Shown: piece by piece, positions 1 through 13,312 of the stretch
Position numbering within the stretch: position 1 is the first letter of the stretch
How the letters are laid out: every line of letters begins with the position of its first letter
NCBI RefSeq assembly: GCF_037975245.1
Contig: NC_092568.1
Span: 1,922,001-1,986,000, forward strand
DNA: 64,000 bases
Source: Apostichopus japonicus
Taxonomy: Eukaryota > Echinodermata > Holothuroidea > Aspidochirotida > Stichopodidae
Reading direction: 5' to 3'
The notes under the pieces: model-generated
Seen by the model: only the letters and a program-made list of their open reading frames with translations
What the model was told of the DNA's origin: nothing
Database searches by the model: none
Made by a program: the position numbers and the translations under genes

Positions 1-3000
1 TTTAACTCATTCCTTATTATTTCCAAAAGATATCACCATTTAAGCGCCATTATGGCATATCTTCTAAACTTTCCGTCCTTCAGAGCATGCGCAGTGCGTG
101 TCTTGATGATAATAATAAGTCTACTTCCGCTATCAGCTGTAATATTATTTGGTGACTTAACCGACAGATTTTTTTATCTCGATGATAGCCATCTCTGTAA
201 GATCAGTGTTTGGTGGATGCGTTTCCAGTCCTTTTCGAAGTTAGCCGCCGTTCATGCGATTCTCCTTATTTCCACAGTCCACGTCCATCTCAATCGCGCT
301 GTTGAGAAAATCAATCGCATCGTTGTTAAATCAACGAATTTCTAGCTGGAAATTGCATCCTCGTAACCAATTGCGTTTTTCTTGGTTCGAAACCGGACAG
401 TTATTCTCTCTAATGTAGTTATTGACGTAATTCAAATACTGATTATAACATCACCTAAATGGCGTAATCCAAAGTTCGTTTGTGTTGACAAGGTAACACT
501 TCACACCACATCCTTACTATATTTTTAGTGTCGAACATGGATCAGTGGCGACTGGGAAGTGCGGCCCGGGAAACAAGTATTGGTAGATACTAAAAGTATT
601 ACCGAAATATCGGTATACCGCGGTATACACAAGAAAACATATGTAGCACCGGATATGAAAATGACGGACGTGCTAAATATGTCCACCGTGTATACCTTGT
701 ATGAATAATGGTTTTTTTTTGCAGCTGAGGTTTAGTGCAAAAATTCTGATCGTCGCCATCTTATCGATACGGGAAAATATTACATGGCGTGCTTCGGTTT
801 GAAACCGGAAGTCAGGTATTAAGCGCCTTGGGCGCCTTATATCATGTCTGTGGATAATGATTGTGTACACAAATTGTGAATAGTGTAATATGTACGTTGC
901 AAGTTAATTAATGTTGGCATAACGTCATATACAGATAATTGTATATTGTAAGTTTTAACATATTTAGCCTACTATCTTTCGAATGATGTGTCAGTACTTA
1001 TAAGCTAACCAAAATATACATTATGTCATAAGCCAGTTGGTAAAAATATCCCACTGCTATCATATACCATTTTATTTGCGAAATTGATTATGACGCAATC
1101 TTGGTTGGGTTACGCTATTTAACGTTGTAAAATTATCCATGTTGTAAATGTATGGTAAAAGGATAGAAAACGTTCAGATTTGGCTATATATGGTTCATAA
1201 TAATTAAACAACCCTATATATGGTGTAATGAAGTTATGTTGTAAAACAATAAGCTACCCCGCTAGGTCATAACAATATATAAAGATAGAGTCGTAATATA
1301 GTTATGGAGTTAGTAGCGGCAGGTGATATAATATTCATGGTTGATACATGCGTTTTGCGTATAGGCATATACATGCGCCGCTGGAACTTAATTACATGTG
1401 TCTACACTCTACAGCCATTAGGGTTAGTGAGCTGAATGTGCACTCCTATTACAGTTATATACAGTTGGGAAGTTGAAGGTGATCTCTGACGTTGAAGCAA
1501 AATATTAATGAAGTTGCAAACATCCGTGTCCCAACTCTGAGTTTCATTTGACATATTGTAGCGTACTCTTTGCTTAACCGTTACCTCAGAACGTCCCATG
1601 CTTCTTTTGAAAATTACCCAAAACAATTAAACATGAACCTATATTCATATGTCTGGGGATGTCGTAATTCAGAATGAGTCCTTGACTTTCTTGAGATTGT
1701 TGAACGGATTTTTGTAAAACGCGAAATGGCAGGGTCAACCCTGACTGAGCAGAAAAGTTGATAGCTGCACGAACGATAACTTCGGATTTTATTCTGATTA
1801 ATCTAAAGCAGAAGGTAAATAAAACGAAGATTACTAATGGCAAACGGAAGAAAAGGGGCGGGATTAAATCACTTTATGGTAATACGGTTTCATTGATCCC
1901 ATACTGAGACGAAGTGCAATTTTCTCGATCGTTCATGCGAATTAATTTAGCCTGCCAATCAATATATATATTGATATCAATGCCAAACAAACTTATGTAT
2001 AGAAACAACAATTTTGATATCAAATTTGTATCTGTTAACGAGTGAAATGATGTCATTATGAAAATAAATGCTCAATAAATGAATCTTTACTACTCGTTGT
2101 GTTGTTTTAAATATTTTCGTGGGGACCCTATATGTTGTGACAATGACATTGGACAGCCAAAGGGAAGGTGAAGTGGATAAGTCCGCTTATGTACACTGCA
2201 TAATTCTACTTTTCCAAACTACATTGATGACAGAAAGCATTTGAAGTGTGTTGTTTTAAGTTAAAGTGGATCCCGACTCTGGTTTGGGATGAGGAAGGGG
2301 GAGGGGGTGGGGGTGGGAAAGGACAATACAGTTACGGCACCACGTCCGAGTGAAAATCATTGCTGTAAAAAATATTGTAGGTGTCACGACCACGTACGCC
2401 CAAGCAACTCCTCATCCCCTACCCACTAGCTGCCGGGGTCCTGTTTAATGATGCGGGAAGTTAACATCATTTCCTATTCCCACATTCAGTTTCTGCCACC
2501 GGGATATTCCTTTAACCACATTATACACTATGTTTAAATAATCAACACTGATAGGCTAATACCCGATTTCAAAGTAGGACATGGTATTGAATATAGGACA
2601 ATGTTACAACGCCTTCATTAATTATATCTATATATGTCTCAACTCAGGTTTCGAAGACCTTAGTTTTGAACATAGTCTGTAAAGCTGATTCCTTCTGTTG
2701 GTTTTTGGCAGACATATCCAATAGGAGGTAATGAGTTATGAAATATGTACCCTGCAATTAATACTCTTCCGTCTAAGCCCCCGGTAACTTACCTTTCCTC
2801 TAAATAGTTCTCTGTGGTTCGCCGCTAAAATATTACCTGCAAAGGTCATGTAATATATGGCAGCAGAAGTGCAAAAACTGGAGAGAGACATAATTTGCCA
2901 CTGGCGTTTGATCAATAACACATGACACCTTGTTTTAATAAACTAATTAACATTTCGCTGTTCAACGAGAGTGATTTTTCCCATGGGCACCACACGAACT

Positions 3001-3092
3001 TGGCTTAGAGTCCCTAGCTTTCGAGAAGATGGCGCTGTAACACTTTTGGAAATTAAAATCACCGTAAAAAATTGCAACACGGTACATTCAAA
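1..3092. other. Upstream region, no supported gene
   Basis: No gene in this stretch can be supported. It is AT-rich noncoding DNA with a G-rich run near 2295-2320 and scattered short open frames. A minus-strand frame at 2736-2921 ends beside a good donor (GTAAGT), and another at 1586-1843 has a plausible acceptor in front, but neither translation resembles a family I know and no chain of exons could be built. The last ~100 bases are the promoter and 5' UTR of WDR74. Confidence 0.5.
3026..3034 (+). promoter_or_regulatory. YY1-like core promoter motif with minimal uORF, WDR74
   Basis: AAGATGGCG, the core of the YY1 site common at housekeeping promoters, lies about 60 bases before the WDR74 start codon. 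The ATG inside it opens a frame of only three codons (ATG GCG CTG TAA, 3029-3040). If transcription starts upstream this is a minimal uORF; if it starts downstream the motif is purely a promoter element. The TSS is not known. Confidence 0.4.
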
Positions 3093-6000
3093 ATGGCAGC
3101 CTCCAGTGAACATGTGTGGATCGGAGCTGAAACTGGGATTCTCAAGGGTATGTACAATATTTATCTATCAGTTTGAATTCATACTGAATTCTTGTTATCA
3201 AATTCGACATTAATTTCCTAGTGGAAAACTGTGATGTGATATTTCTGTTTGCTGCTAGGAATAGGATTGATGTAAGTGTAACGTCTGTGTAGCCTAATGT
3301 TACAATGTGATACTGATAATGGCCAAAAGCACTGTAGTCTGTAGACCTACACTAAGCAATACGGCTAGTACTGTAGTACTTAACATAACTAAAATTCGTT
3401 ATTCCACAATGGCTGTGGACCCAATGTTAGGCCTAGGCAGAAATTTAGATGAAAATACGGTACTAATTTAGAATCCGTAACATTCGACCCTACTTCCTTA
3501 CCCTATTCCCTACTTCCTAACCCTACTCCCTAACCCTATTCCCTACTTCCTAACCCTATTTCCTACTTCCTAACCAAAATTCCTAACCCTACTCCCTAAT
3601 TCATATGGTACGGATTCTAAAGTTAGGCCGAAAATACAATTGACCATTGCATTGTTGAATGAACTAGCCTGGAGACTAACTTATTCTAAGGCTTTGGATT
3701 GTATAAACTTAATGTTAGACTCAGTCATGTATGTTAGACTTTCATTTAGTTTTTGTTTGTAAACAAGCCATTGCAATGTTTCTCACACACTACAAAGACA
3801 ATTTCTTTCTTGAAAAAAAGTGTGGTACTCAAATAGGTTCAAGAGCTTGCATGTATGAAAACACAAAAGGAAATACAAGATATGTTTTGTGGTCAATAGT
3901 CAGAGTTATTCTGTCTGTTAGTTTCTATTCACTCTGTTTAATGTATTATATAACAGTGGAATGCATTGTAAAGTTAAAGTTACATACTTACTACTATTAC
4001 ATAGTTAATTACTTCTTAACTTGAATATATAGTACCTGTTGACACCATTTCACTTGAGATGCAATTATCAATTGACTAAGGCATAAATTGAACATATCTT
4101 ACTCTACAGTACTGTATTGTATGAACTGGGTTTGAATGATGAAAAGCGTTACACTGTCTATAATTTGTTTTGTTTTGTTCTGTTTTATCAGGTCTGGACC
4201 TTGTCAAACGAACCACTACTAACTTTACAGACTTCAAAACTTTGAATAAGCAACAAGAAATCCATGTTATGTGTTGGGGTCCGCAAGGCAAAGATCAGGT
4301 GAGTTACTTTTCATGTTGTTTCACATTGAAATTTAACTGCAGTGTCACTTTGCATCAAATTATATAAATAATTCAATTCACTTGAAAACTAACTCGAAAT
4401 TCTCAAAGTTTAAACTTTAAAGGCTTCGTTGCTACTCAGACTCACCAACAGTCTTTTAAACTTTTTACTGTTTTTAGTCTATCACAGTTGGTGCTTTATA
4501 AATCACTTTCTTCCTTGTTACAGTCTTGTAAAATTAAAGGAAGTATCTCCAGACCTTATGAATTTGTGTGAACCTCATCAAACTAAAGAAGTTTGGAAAC
4601 AAGGGCCTTCTATGTTCAAGCAAGCAGCTCCAAATCGGACAGTTTAATTTAAAATGTATAATATTGTAAAAAATTTACATACAGTGTATCTTTCCATCAG
4701 CAGTAAATGAAAGTTGACTGCTGTTTTCTTCAATTTTAGATGAAGAGCAATACAACTGCAATCAATACTTAAAATATGATAATCCTTAATTCTTTTTGAA
4801 GTTGATAACATTTGAGTATACCATGAGAAGGCTAATAGAATGTCAAAAGAAGATTGAGCATAGGAATAAGGAGCAGTATATATACACTCCCCCCCCTCCT
4901 CCCCTCCCTACCACATTTCTAACTAGACATGCACTCCATGATATAGCTAGATCATTCAGGCAATTAAGTAATAAATTTGTGGTTTCGTTTATCTCATATT
5001 CTATCAAAGTTTCAACTTTTGATAAAAGGTCAAAGTCTTGAGAAAACAATTTTGAGATAAAAAGTCAAAATTCTGATACATGATAAGTTGACAAGTTAAC
5101 AAAATGATCTATTATATTTTATTTCCAATATCCAGTCTGGGCCACTGTAGCATGATGCATTTACAATAAAATAAATCTTCATGGGCAGGGACCCAAAGCC
5201 CTTGGAAGCTTTGTACACCTCTGATATTTCTGGCGCTGCCTGCAGCAATGTAATAAATTGAATATTATAGCTTAAATATTTCTCATATTTCTATATTTTA
5301 AAGATCCTGTTAGGACTAAGAAGTGGAGTTGTGAAGCAGTTTGATGTCAATAAACGTGGTTTTGCATCGACAAAAGACTATGGTGAATTAGGGGGTCATT
5401 ATGTAGGCATGGCAACCACAGATGATTCCATCATTACATGCTTATCAAATGGTCACCTGACTGTGTGGCAGAATGATGAAGCAAAGGTTTGTTTTGCAAA
5501 GATTTCTTGGTCATCTTTTTTCCTTCATACTTTTTCATAACTTTTAAATTTTATGTAGGTCCATTCATATCCTGTAAGGGGTGTGTGTTGGGGAGGAGGG
5601 AGGAGGGGTGGGGTTGGAATGGCATCTGAAATCTGTCATAATGTTTTGCAGCAGGAAACGAATCTTTTAACAATTTGGATTGCTTCATCAATGTGTGGAT
5701 ATTTTAATAGTGTATTCTGCTTCAATATCGGTTCACTGATGTACATGTCTAGTAATATTACTATAAATATGTAGTTCAAGCATTTCACATCTCTAATAAC
5801 ATGATGGATTATATTATAATATTGTTGAAGGAAATAAACTGGTTATCCTGTGAAGACACACAAACCTCTTGAACCAGTAGGTATCACTTTTTGAGTCAGT
5901 CATACCCTGGAGTAAGAGGTCATGAGTGGTTTGGTTCAGTTTTGTCATAACCCGACTCTCTTCCATAACTTACACCTTTAAGTTCTTATATCCAAACCCT

Positions 6001-9000
6001 TCTAATTGTGTTTGTTGTTGTTGTTTTTGCTTCCTTGTTTTTTTCCTTACCATCACACTTCATGCTTTGTTTTCATTCTTTCAGTTGGAATTGGATTTGG
6101 GCAAAAATGTTAAGAAAATGAAACAACACAAAGAAAAGAGCAACATCATAGCAACGGGAGGAAAAGAAAATGAGCTCAAAGTTTATGACTTAGAAAAACC
6201 AGATCAACCAATCTTTCTGGCCAAAAATGTGAGTCCCCATAGTTTGATATGAAGTTTTTTAAACTTTTTTGTACTTAAAGAACCTTGTATTAGATACTAA
6301 TACCTGCCAGTCGTCAATAGCACATGTATCACTTGTAGAGTAGTGATTTAAATGCAGCAGAGTCATTGGCATTTAGTAGACTTTGTGCCTGGGTTTACCC
6401 TGTTGTTCCTGGTAAACGCACCTCTCCATCTCAGGGATTGGACCTTTCAAATCTTAGTTATCTGCTCTAAGAGAATGTTTGAATATTTGAACTTTCGAAT
6501 AGATTTATGACGTTTGTATGTTAGTCTAATTCAAACAGAAGGTTCAGTATGGTTTCAGTATTTTAACCAGAACAAAATAGAAGCAAAATGAAAAGAAGAT
6601 GCTGGTCTGAAACTGCATTATTCTATGACTTCAATGTAAGGGAAGGAAATGGCCTACATGTCATGTTAATGGTTCGTAGCACGAAGGTTCACCCACACTG
6701 GAACTGAGATTAAAACCTCAGTAATGGTTCTGCACCATTGTTGTTTCACTGGTGTAAATTGAAAGGAAATCAAGTTTCTTGTTAATGAAGAAGAGAGAAT
6801 GAATGTAGTGAAGCGATTAATGTCTAAGTAGCATTTATTGATCAATGAGAGTTTCATTTGAAATAAATTGTCCCATATGTGAACTTTGATCATAAATATT
6901 GAAAAATTCATAGTAGTTTGAAACAATGAGATAGAAAGAACTATAGATACAATGTTCTTACAATTAAAGGAAAAGAAAATCAGCATGTAGAGAAGTTATG
7001 CATTTTTGGGTTAAAATAAACCACAAGCTATTAAGAGGATAGAAAGGAAGACAGATACTTGCTAAGTTAACAAAAAGAAATGTTAAGGATTATAGCTTAG
7101 TCGACCTCCCCGTTATCTTTTTCCGTGGTTAATTAATGCAAACTTGGTTCTCTTCTTTTTTGCAGGTTAGACACAATTTCCTCGACTTACGAGTACCTGT
7201 TTGGATTAATGATATGCAGTTCTTATCGGGAGAATCAAATAAGATAGTAACCTGTACGGCACACCACCAGGTGAGTACCAACAACCCTCAGATTGAAATG
7301 TTAACAAGGACCCACCTTCAGATTGGAAAAGTAGCAAGATACCCCACTTAGCAAAAACAAAAGAATAAAAATACCACCAGAGGTACCACCCTCTGAGTGG
7401 AGTGGTAGTTACACCTGCCAGGAGAGCACTACCCTCAGATTGAAGATGTAACGATATACTGTACCACAAGTTACCACTCTTGCAATAAAAAGATATGACC
7501 AGTTGAGTACTAGGCCTCAGAGTGGAGTGTTAGAACTGCAATGCTAGGTTGAGTACCACACACAGATGGTGGTACCCTAGTTACATTGTGCCACCACATG
7601 AGTACCAGGCCTCAGAGTGGAGTGTTAGAACTGCAATGCTAGGGTGAGTACCACACACAAATGGTGGTACTCTAGTTACATTGTGCCACCACATGAGTAC
7701 AGGCCTCAGAGTAGAGTGTTAGAATTGCAATGCTAGAGTGTGTACCACCCAAAGTCAAAGTTTAAGTGGCTAGGGCTAGCCCAAAGCTGAGAGCATTATT
7801 TTGGTTGGTCTTAAGGTTCTTTTAAATTCGCATTTTGTGATCATGATATATCCATGAATCAATGACTCACCCTATACTGTGTTAAATCTAAGTTTAAAAA
7901 TGAGATTTGTCTTATTTTCAACAGGTGAGGCTGTATGACCTCAATACTCCACAGAGAAGGCCAGTACTAGACGTTGAATTCCAAGACTGTCCGATCATGG
8001 CCTTAGATGTTACTCCTGATCAAAGGTAGATACGTTACATCATCACTTTAGTCTGAGGTCTTCCATCTGAGAATTGCAAGCAATTAGCAAGACATTGTGT
8101 TGACTGTTTATTGTGCGGTTTTCCAAATCACTGAATCTCTTAACCACTGTACACAGCAAATCTCATTGTATTTTAATACTCTTCCTTGTTTGTCCTCTTC
8201 TTAAACAGATCAGTAATAGTTGGCAATGCACAGGGGCAATTGGGCAGGATTGACTTCAGGAATGGTAAGTAAATATAGCTGTGGAAAGTCTCGATTTTCC
8301 ATTTTGCTTCAAAAACCCTATTTACCTAACAAGGAATATTCTGAACCACAAGGCTAGAAATCTCTCCTCATTAGTGAAAATCAGACCCCACTAAAATTTT
8401 ATTTTTTTATAATAGTCTGGGTTCCAACATCTAACAAGCTGTTTGGCCTGTCATTTTATCTGGTGATCACACATGGCTATTAACAGTTAGATCCACTTTG
8501 TGTTGTTCTGCACAAACAATGTCAAGAGCTATGATTATGTAATAAATTTCAATATTTCAGATCAAAATTATTTCCAAAGATCCATCCATAAGTATTTTCA
8601 CAACTTGCATATGACTAATAGCAAATCCAGAAAAGTTGGCCCTTAAATTTTCTCACAAGATGCACACCAGCTGGTTTCAAAGTAATGGCCAGGAGCTCAA
8701 TGCTCCTAATAACCAGCTCAGGGCCCATAAATTTGTCCAAGTGGGGGGGGGGGAGGGTCATGGTTGGCCCCATAAGTAGAATAAATGGAAGTAAATATTA
8801 CAATTTTTACCAGATCATATTTTATCAAAACTTTAGACAGCGATGTACGGTTTCCAACAATTAGTACTTGTTTAGAGTACCTCACATACTGATATTACTT
8901 TCTCATGTTAAATTAAGATGCATGTAAACACCTTTGTTTACCTTGGAAGAAATTTTCATTGTTTTATCAACAATACAGTAAAGTCATAACTGTTTACTGA

Positions 9001-11052
9001 ATTGTCTCTACGTATTCGATGGCTTGTGATTACAGGTATCTACTCAAAAAATTACAAAGGGTTCGCTGGGAGCATACGAAGCGTTCAATGCCATCCTACT
9101 CTTCCCCTGGTCGGAACCTGTGGATTGGACCGTTTCTTCAGATTACATCACTTGAGGACAGGGAAGATGGAGAAAAAGGTATCATAAAACAGGGATATGA
9201 TCTCAAGTCGGAAATGACAACAGAACATTGTTAAAAGATCTGCTTTACAGGCTCCAATTATAGCACATATTTATAATTGTAGAACAAATATAGGAAAGTT
9301 TTGTGATTACATAATCGACCTGCCATGGCCGTAAATTTACCTCAGGTTCTACAATTAGTCTACATAGCTTCTTAACACCATTAAGCTCTTTGTGTAAACA
9401 CTGTGTGGTAATATGGCCATGTCTACAGTGTAGTTAATCATACAGCGTTCACACAAAGACCCTCATATGAGAAAAGATATGTGGCAGGAGTTGCAGACTA
9501 ATTGGTAAAAAGAGGTCATTTTACGACCAAGGCAGGTCGATAACATAATCTCAAGAAACTTTTCCATGATAGCGTACTATAGTTGGGGTCTATACAGCAG
9601 ACCTTTAAAGTACATGGAAACATTGTGACCATAATCATTAACTTGATATTTGGAAGAGATGCTATTGATGAGTAACTAAAAACATATAGTTATCACAGTG
9701 TTTATGCTCCTTCATGTATAAAAGAGAGGACTTGAGAAAGTCTAAAATTGATTACACAGAACCCAGATGTATTTGAATTTGGTTGTTTTCATTACTGTGT
9801 ACTTCCCCTCTTTTATAGCTAAATGAGTAGAAGGCAGAGTTCCACTTTAATACACTGTTGTTACTTTTACAAACTAACGATGAATGTGGTCTTCTCATAT
9901 TATGATGCATCCTATTTTGAAAATGTCTCAGTCACAATTCTGTGCCGGACTGTGAAATGATGGAAGGGTTTGTTTGGATAAACTTTCCTTTAATGTGACC
10001 ATGGTATATTTACTTGACACTTTTCTTTATTATTTCAGGTTTATCTCAAGTCAAGACTGAATTGTTTCTTATACACTGATCGGGACCACACAGAGGTCAG
10101 TATTCGAAAGGCCTTATTATTCATCAATATTGTCCCGACATTTTGCTATGCTAAAATTGCTGTCGAGTTGAAGAGTACTTTCCCCCAAGGTTCTTACACG
10201 CCAGATTATTTTTCAACATTGTGAAATATGAAATAAATGTATATCTTGTATCTCAGAGAAGCGATAGTCTACAGTGGCTGTAATATATGGGTTTGAATAG
10301 CAGCCATTTTATTACGACTTTCTATCATATTTGAGGGTGATCCTTTAAGTTAAACATAAAATGTTTCAAGCAGACTATTGATTGGATTGTGATAACCATC
10401 CAACATTGTCAGGGTCACTGGATATCGTAAATTGAAAAAGCCTTCATTTTCAGCATTCAGAAAAATTTTATCAACTAAAATTTCTAGGTTTTGTTAGATA
10501 GCATCGGTGTTTAACACAGGCTTATAGCCTCTAAGCAGGACAGTTAACTATCCATTTTTGTTTTTTTGCATTTGTCAAACCAATCGAAGCAAGTATTATT
10601 GCTTCCAAGGTTAAAAACATGGAGAGTTCCAGTGTAATTTAATGACAAGCATGTTATGGCCACCCCTCCAAAAAGAAATGTAACTAGATATGATCAAACT
10701 TGACCAAATTCCAAATTGAAGTCACTCTAAGAGCAATCAGGCATTGTATAACATTCAAGCAAGATTTTCACAGACAAGGCACCCTTTACCAACTCCCCCT
10801 CCCCTTCCCCCTTCTTCTATATATTAACAAATTTAAATTGTCTCCATCTCCTCTTTGCCTGGACAGGATTTGTTAGTAAAAGAAAAAGAAGATGCAAAAG
10901 AAGAGGAAAGAAAAGTAGAGGAGAAAGAGGAAGGAGGAGAGAGCGATGATGAGCTATGGCAGGGGATGGAGGAGGTAGCAGATGATACAGAAGGAACTAG
11001 TAAAAGGAGAAAGAACTCAGAGGGCCTGAGCATTGCTAAAAGGACTAAATGA
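3093..11052 (+). CDS. WDR74: WDR74 (Nsa1 homologue), ribosome biogenesis WD40 protein
   Basis: Nucleolar WD40 protein of 60S ribosomal subunit maturation. In the known family it binds the AAA ATPase NVL and the MTR4 helicase. Coding exons: 3093-3147, 4192-4298, 5304-5486, 6085-6228, 7166-7270, 7925-8025, 8209-8264, 9036-9178, 10039-10095, 10867-11052. They sum to 1137 nt, 378 aa plus stop, against 385 aa in human. Every junction has GT-AG and the phases close. Family landmarks: HVWIGAETGILKG at the N-terminus; ATGGKENELKVYDL (about 141-154); NFLDLRVPVW (about 167-176); VTCTAHHQVRLYDL across exons 5-6; FAGSIRSVQCHP and GTCGLDRF in exon 8; VYLKSRLNC in exon 9. The last exon encodes the acidic then Lys/Arg-rich tail usual for WDR74, likely the nucleolar signal. 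The start matches the human N-terminus in register. Introns carry a bracketed minisatellite, a 95-bp tandem repeat and a MITE. C1D lies tail to tail downstream. I am very sure of the identity and sure of the exon edges. Confidence 0.95.
3467..3621 (+). repeat. Minisatellite bracketed by inverted ends, copy 1
   Basis: In WDR74 intron 1. The ends are inverted copies of TTTAGAATCCGTA. The interior is a variable array of CCCTAAC/CCCTACTTC-like units, about 12-14 bases each. A second, inverted copy lies at 18975-19110. Flanks (ACGGTACTAA on one side, GTTAGGCC on the other) are shared by both copies, so the mobile unit is larger than the bracket. It resembles a MITE with an internal minisatellite. 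It is not a telomere, because the units are irregular. Confidence 0.7.
7505..7745 (+). repeat. 95-bp tandem repeat in WDR74 intron 5
   Basis: Two full units (7505-7599, 7600-7694) and a partial third. Each starts GAGTACYAGGCCTCAGAGT and ends in GTGCCACCACAT. The units differ at only a few bases, so the expansion is recent. Degenerate related motifs (CCCTCAGATTG, CCACCAG, GAGTACCA) extend upstream to the exon 5 donor at 7271, so the array probably grew from sequence next to that donor. Confidence 0.8.
9315..9540 (+). mobile_element. MITE, TCGACCTGCC terminal inverted repeats, copy 1
   Basis: Non-autonomous DNA element in WDR74 intron 8. It starts TCGACCTGCC and ends GGCAGGTCGA; the inverted match continues for about 20 bases. 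It is flanked by TTACATAA and TAACATAA, a possible 8-bp target duplication with one difference. The interior has no coding capacity. An inverted copy lies at 41474-41701. Both copies share a further ~60 bases beyond one end (to about 9600 here), so the pair descends from one larger unit. Confidence 0.7.
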
Positions 11053-13312
11053 GACTTGGCTAGGTGAAACTAGGGAGGCTTCTATTGACCTTGTAATGAG
11101 TGCTGCTTAGGATAAAGGCTAGTTAAGAGACATGTTCCACTTTCGAGCAACAACCACAAGAACCATCCTGTTGTTTGGAAACTGTCAGCTGAAGTGTGTT
11201 ATGCTGATTAGTGGATGGGGCTGATGCTTGTGGATGGGACATGGAGGATGAGATCAGGTCGAAGAGATACCAAAATGAGTTAAAACTGTCAGTCATATTG
11301 GGAGAGACCATGACGTGTCAGCAAGGTGCCATCGACTTTCCCTCCATGCTTGTGTGGTTGCTTAATATCATCATAAATAACCTTTGGGTGCAAGTTTTAT
11401 TAGGATTCTGATTGTATTAGACATGCATCTACATTCCAGAATATAAATGGATAAATGTAGTAGGAAACAATTGTTGATATCTGTTGTGATGTGTATTGCG
11501 AGATCTGATGCTTTTCACTTTGAGTAGGTTAGAACTTCAAAAATGACCTATCTAAATGTTCTAGCCATGAAAGTATGGAAGGAAATAACAATGGATATAA
11601 ACCACCATTTCACCCGTTGTGACAGTTCTGATTCATATGAATTCTGGAGTCAAGGTTACTTTCATAGCATGTTCGGTTTGATTCTGTTGCTGAGTGTTAA
11701 TATGAAATACTTGCATAATAATTGAATACATGCCTAATCAAGGGTACTGCTTGAGTAGTTATCATGTTCATATTACTTGAATCTTGGGAGGTATTCCATA
11801 GGCCGTCTGTTTCTTGTTTTCTTCTTTTTAACGTTGAAATCATATGAAGTTAAGTGTGAGTTATAGAAAGCTAGGGAATTGAAGAAGATAGGAATGGGTG
11901 GGGTGGGTGGAGGGGCATGGGGGGAGGGAGTTGGGCATGGGGGAGGGAGTTGGGTGTGGGGGAGGGAGTTGGGCATGGGGGAGGGAGTTGGGTGCGGGGG
12001 AGGGAGTTGGACGTGGGGGAGGGAGTTGGGTGCGGGGGAGGGAGTTGGGCGTGGGGGAGGGAGTTGGGTGCGGGGGAGGGAGTTGGGCGTGGGGGAGGGA
12101 GTTAGGCGGTTATTAATGGAATGATACCATTTAAGGATGACAATTACTCCAAATTGTCAATGTTTGTCAAATTGGAAGTTTCAAATGATACCAAAAGGTA
12201 CTTTTAGGAGAAAAGTTTTTTGCTAGCATCTGATGAAAATTTAAAATAAAATATCATTTCCATTAAAACAGAGTCAGTGATTTGTCTTACTTTTACTTGT
12301 GACTTTTAGCACCAGCTTCCACTTCTTACATAAACTTAAAAGCTGATTTTAAAATTGATTTTCCTACAAACCATTTATGCCCAAGTCTCATAATCATGAA
12401 TTTACTAATATTCACTGAAAGTAGATAGCATTATCTTCATAGGTAAAGAAAGATGATTTAAAAGTAAATAAAGACACGATTATATATTTTTTTCAGACAG
12501 ATTAACACAATATAAATTTCTGAAAAACTGTTGACAAACTGCTTTTATGTTGGAAAAAATTCTGTAAATTATTATAGAAGACAAACATACCTTGGACTAT
12601 TTTAACACAAATATATTTTTAGGAAATATTGAAAGTATTTTCATGAAGTTTTGGTTTGGTATGACAAATTACATATTTTAATCTATGCAATGATGTTAGC
12701 AAGAGCAATTGGATACATTGCTTCCCGTTTCAGTAACCGACAACATGTTGTTAAATCCTTGCAAAACTAGAAACTACCATGAGATGAGTAATCCAAAGAA
12801 GAATTTCACATCGAAGTAAGAATTGTACATCACAATACTGTAAATATTCACAAGGGATTCCATCTAAGAATAAAACTTAAAATCACATCGACAACTTTTC
12901 ATTATTAATAAAAAAAGAAATTAAAACAAAAATGCATGAAGATTGCAGCTCTGGTGTTAAGTTGCTTCCTTTCTCGTCACAGATGGAGTCGGTGAGCTCT
13001 CGTGCTTCATCAAAAATAATTTTAACAATCTTCTTTCAAAAACAGGTGTAACACTAGCACTATGCAAAGTCTGTAGCTTCACCAAAACAGCTTCTTGTGT
13101 ACTGTATAATGTGCATGTATTGAGTACAGAGGCTTGGAAAAAGGAATGTCCGTGGAAAGAGAGTTGCTCTTGTTCGGCACATCCTCAAATGTTTAAGAGA
13201 TCAGGACGTGCTACGGAATTTTCCTCTTTGACAAACTTTTAGTCTCCTTTGTCCCATCCCTCTTCGACAGTTTAATTTCCAATGATTATGAACGCATGAG
13301 TCATGACGGACA
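11053..13312. other. WDR74-C1D convergent 3' region
   Basis: The two genes meet tail to tail here, so this should contain both 3' UTRs. Apart from the G-rich 20-bp minisatellite listed separately I see no gene. Open frames at 11211-11411 and 11543-11725 have no family resemblance. An AATAAA near 12245 on the plus strand could serve WDR74 if its 3' UTR includes the minisatellite; this is not certain. Confidence 0.5.
11915..12106 (+). repeat. 20-bp G-rich minisatellite downstream of WDR74
   Basis: About nine units of GGGAGTTGGGYRTGGGGGAG, period exactly 20, with higher-order alternation of CAT, TGT, TGC, CGT and ACG variants. The plus strand carries repeated GGG/GGGGG runs and so has strong G-quadruplex potential. 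Because 20 is not a multiple of three, all three plus frames stay open and give Gly/Glu/Val/Trp-rich translations. These are artefacts of the repeat, not genes. It could lie in the WDR74 3' UTR. Confidence 0.9.

Noticed and set aside
2736-2921. Possible divergent gene upstream of WDR74
   Set aside because: A good donor exists but the peptide matches nothing known to me and no following exon was found.
3480-3600. Telomere or interstitial telomeric array
   Set aside because: Units are irregular CCCTAAC/CCCTACTTC variants inside a TIR bracket, not TTAGGG repeats.
11879-12124. Three overlapping plus-strand ORFs rich in Gly/Glu/Trp
   Set aside because: They are the same 20-bp minisatellite read in three frames; the period is not a multiple of three and nothing else supports coding.
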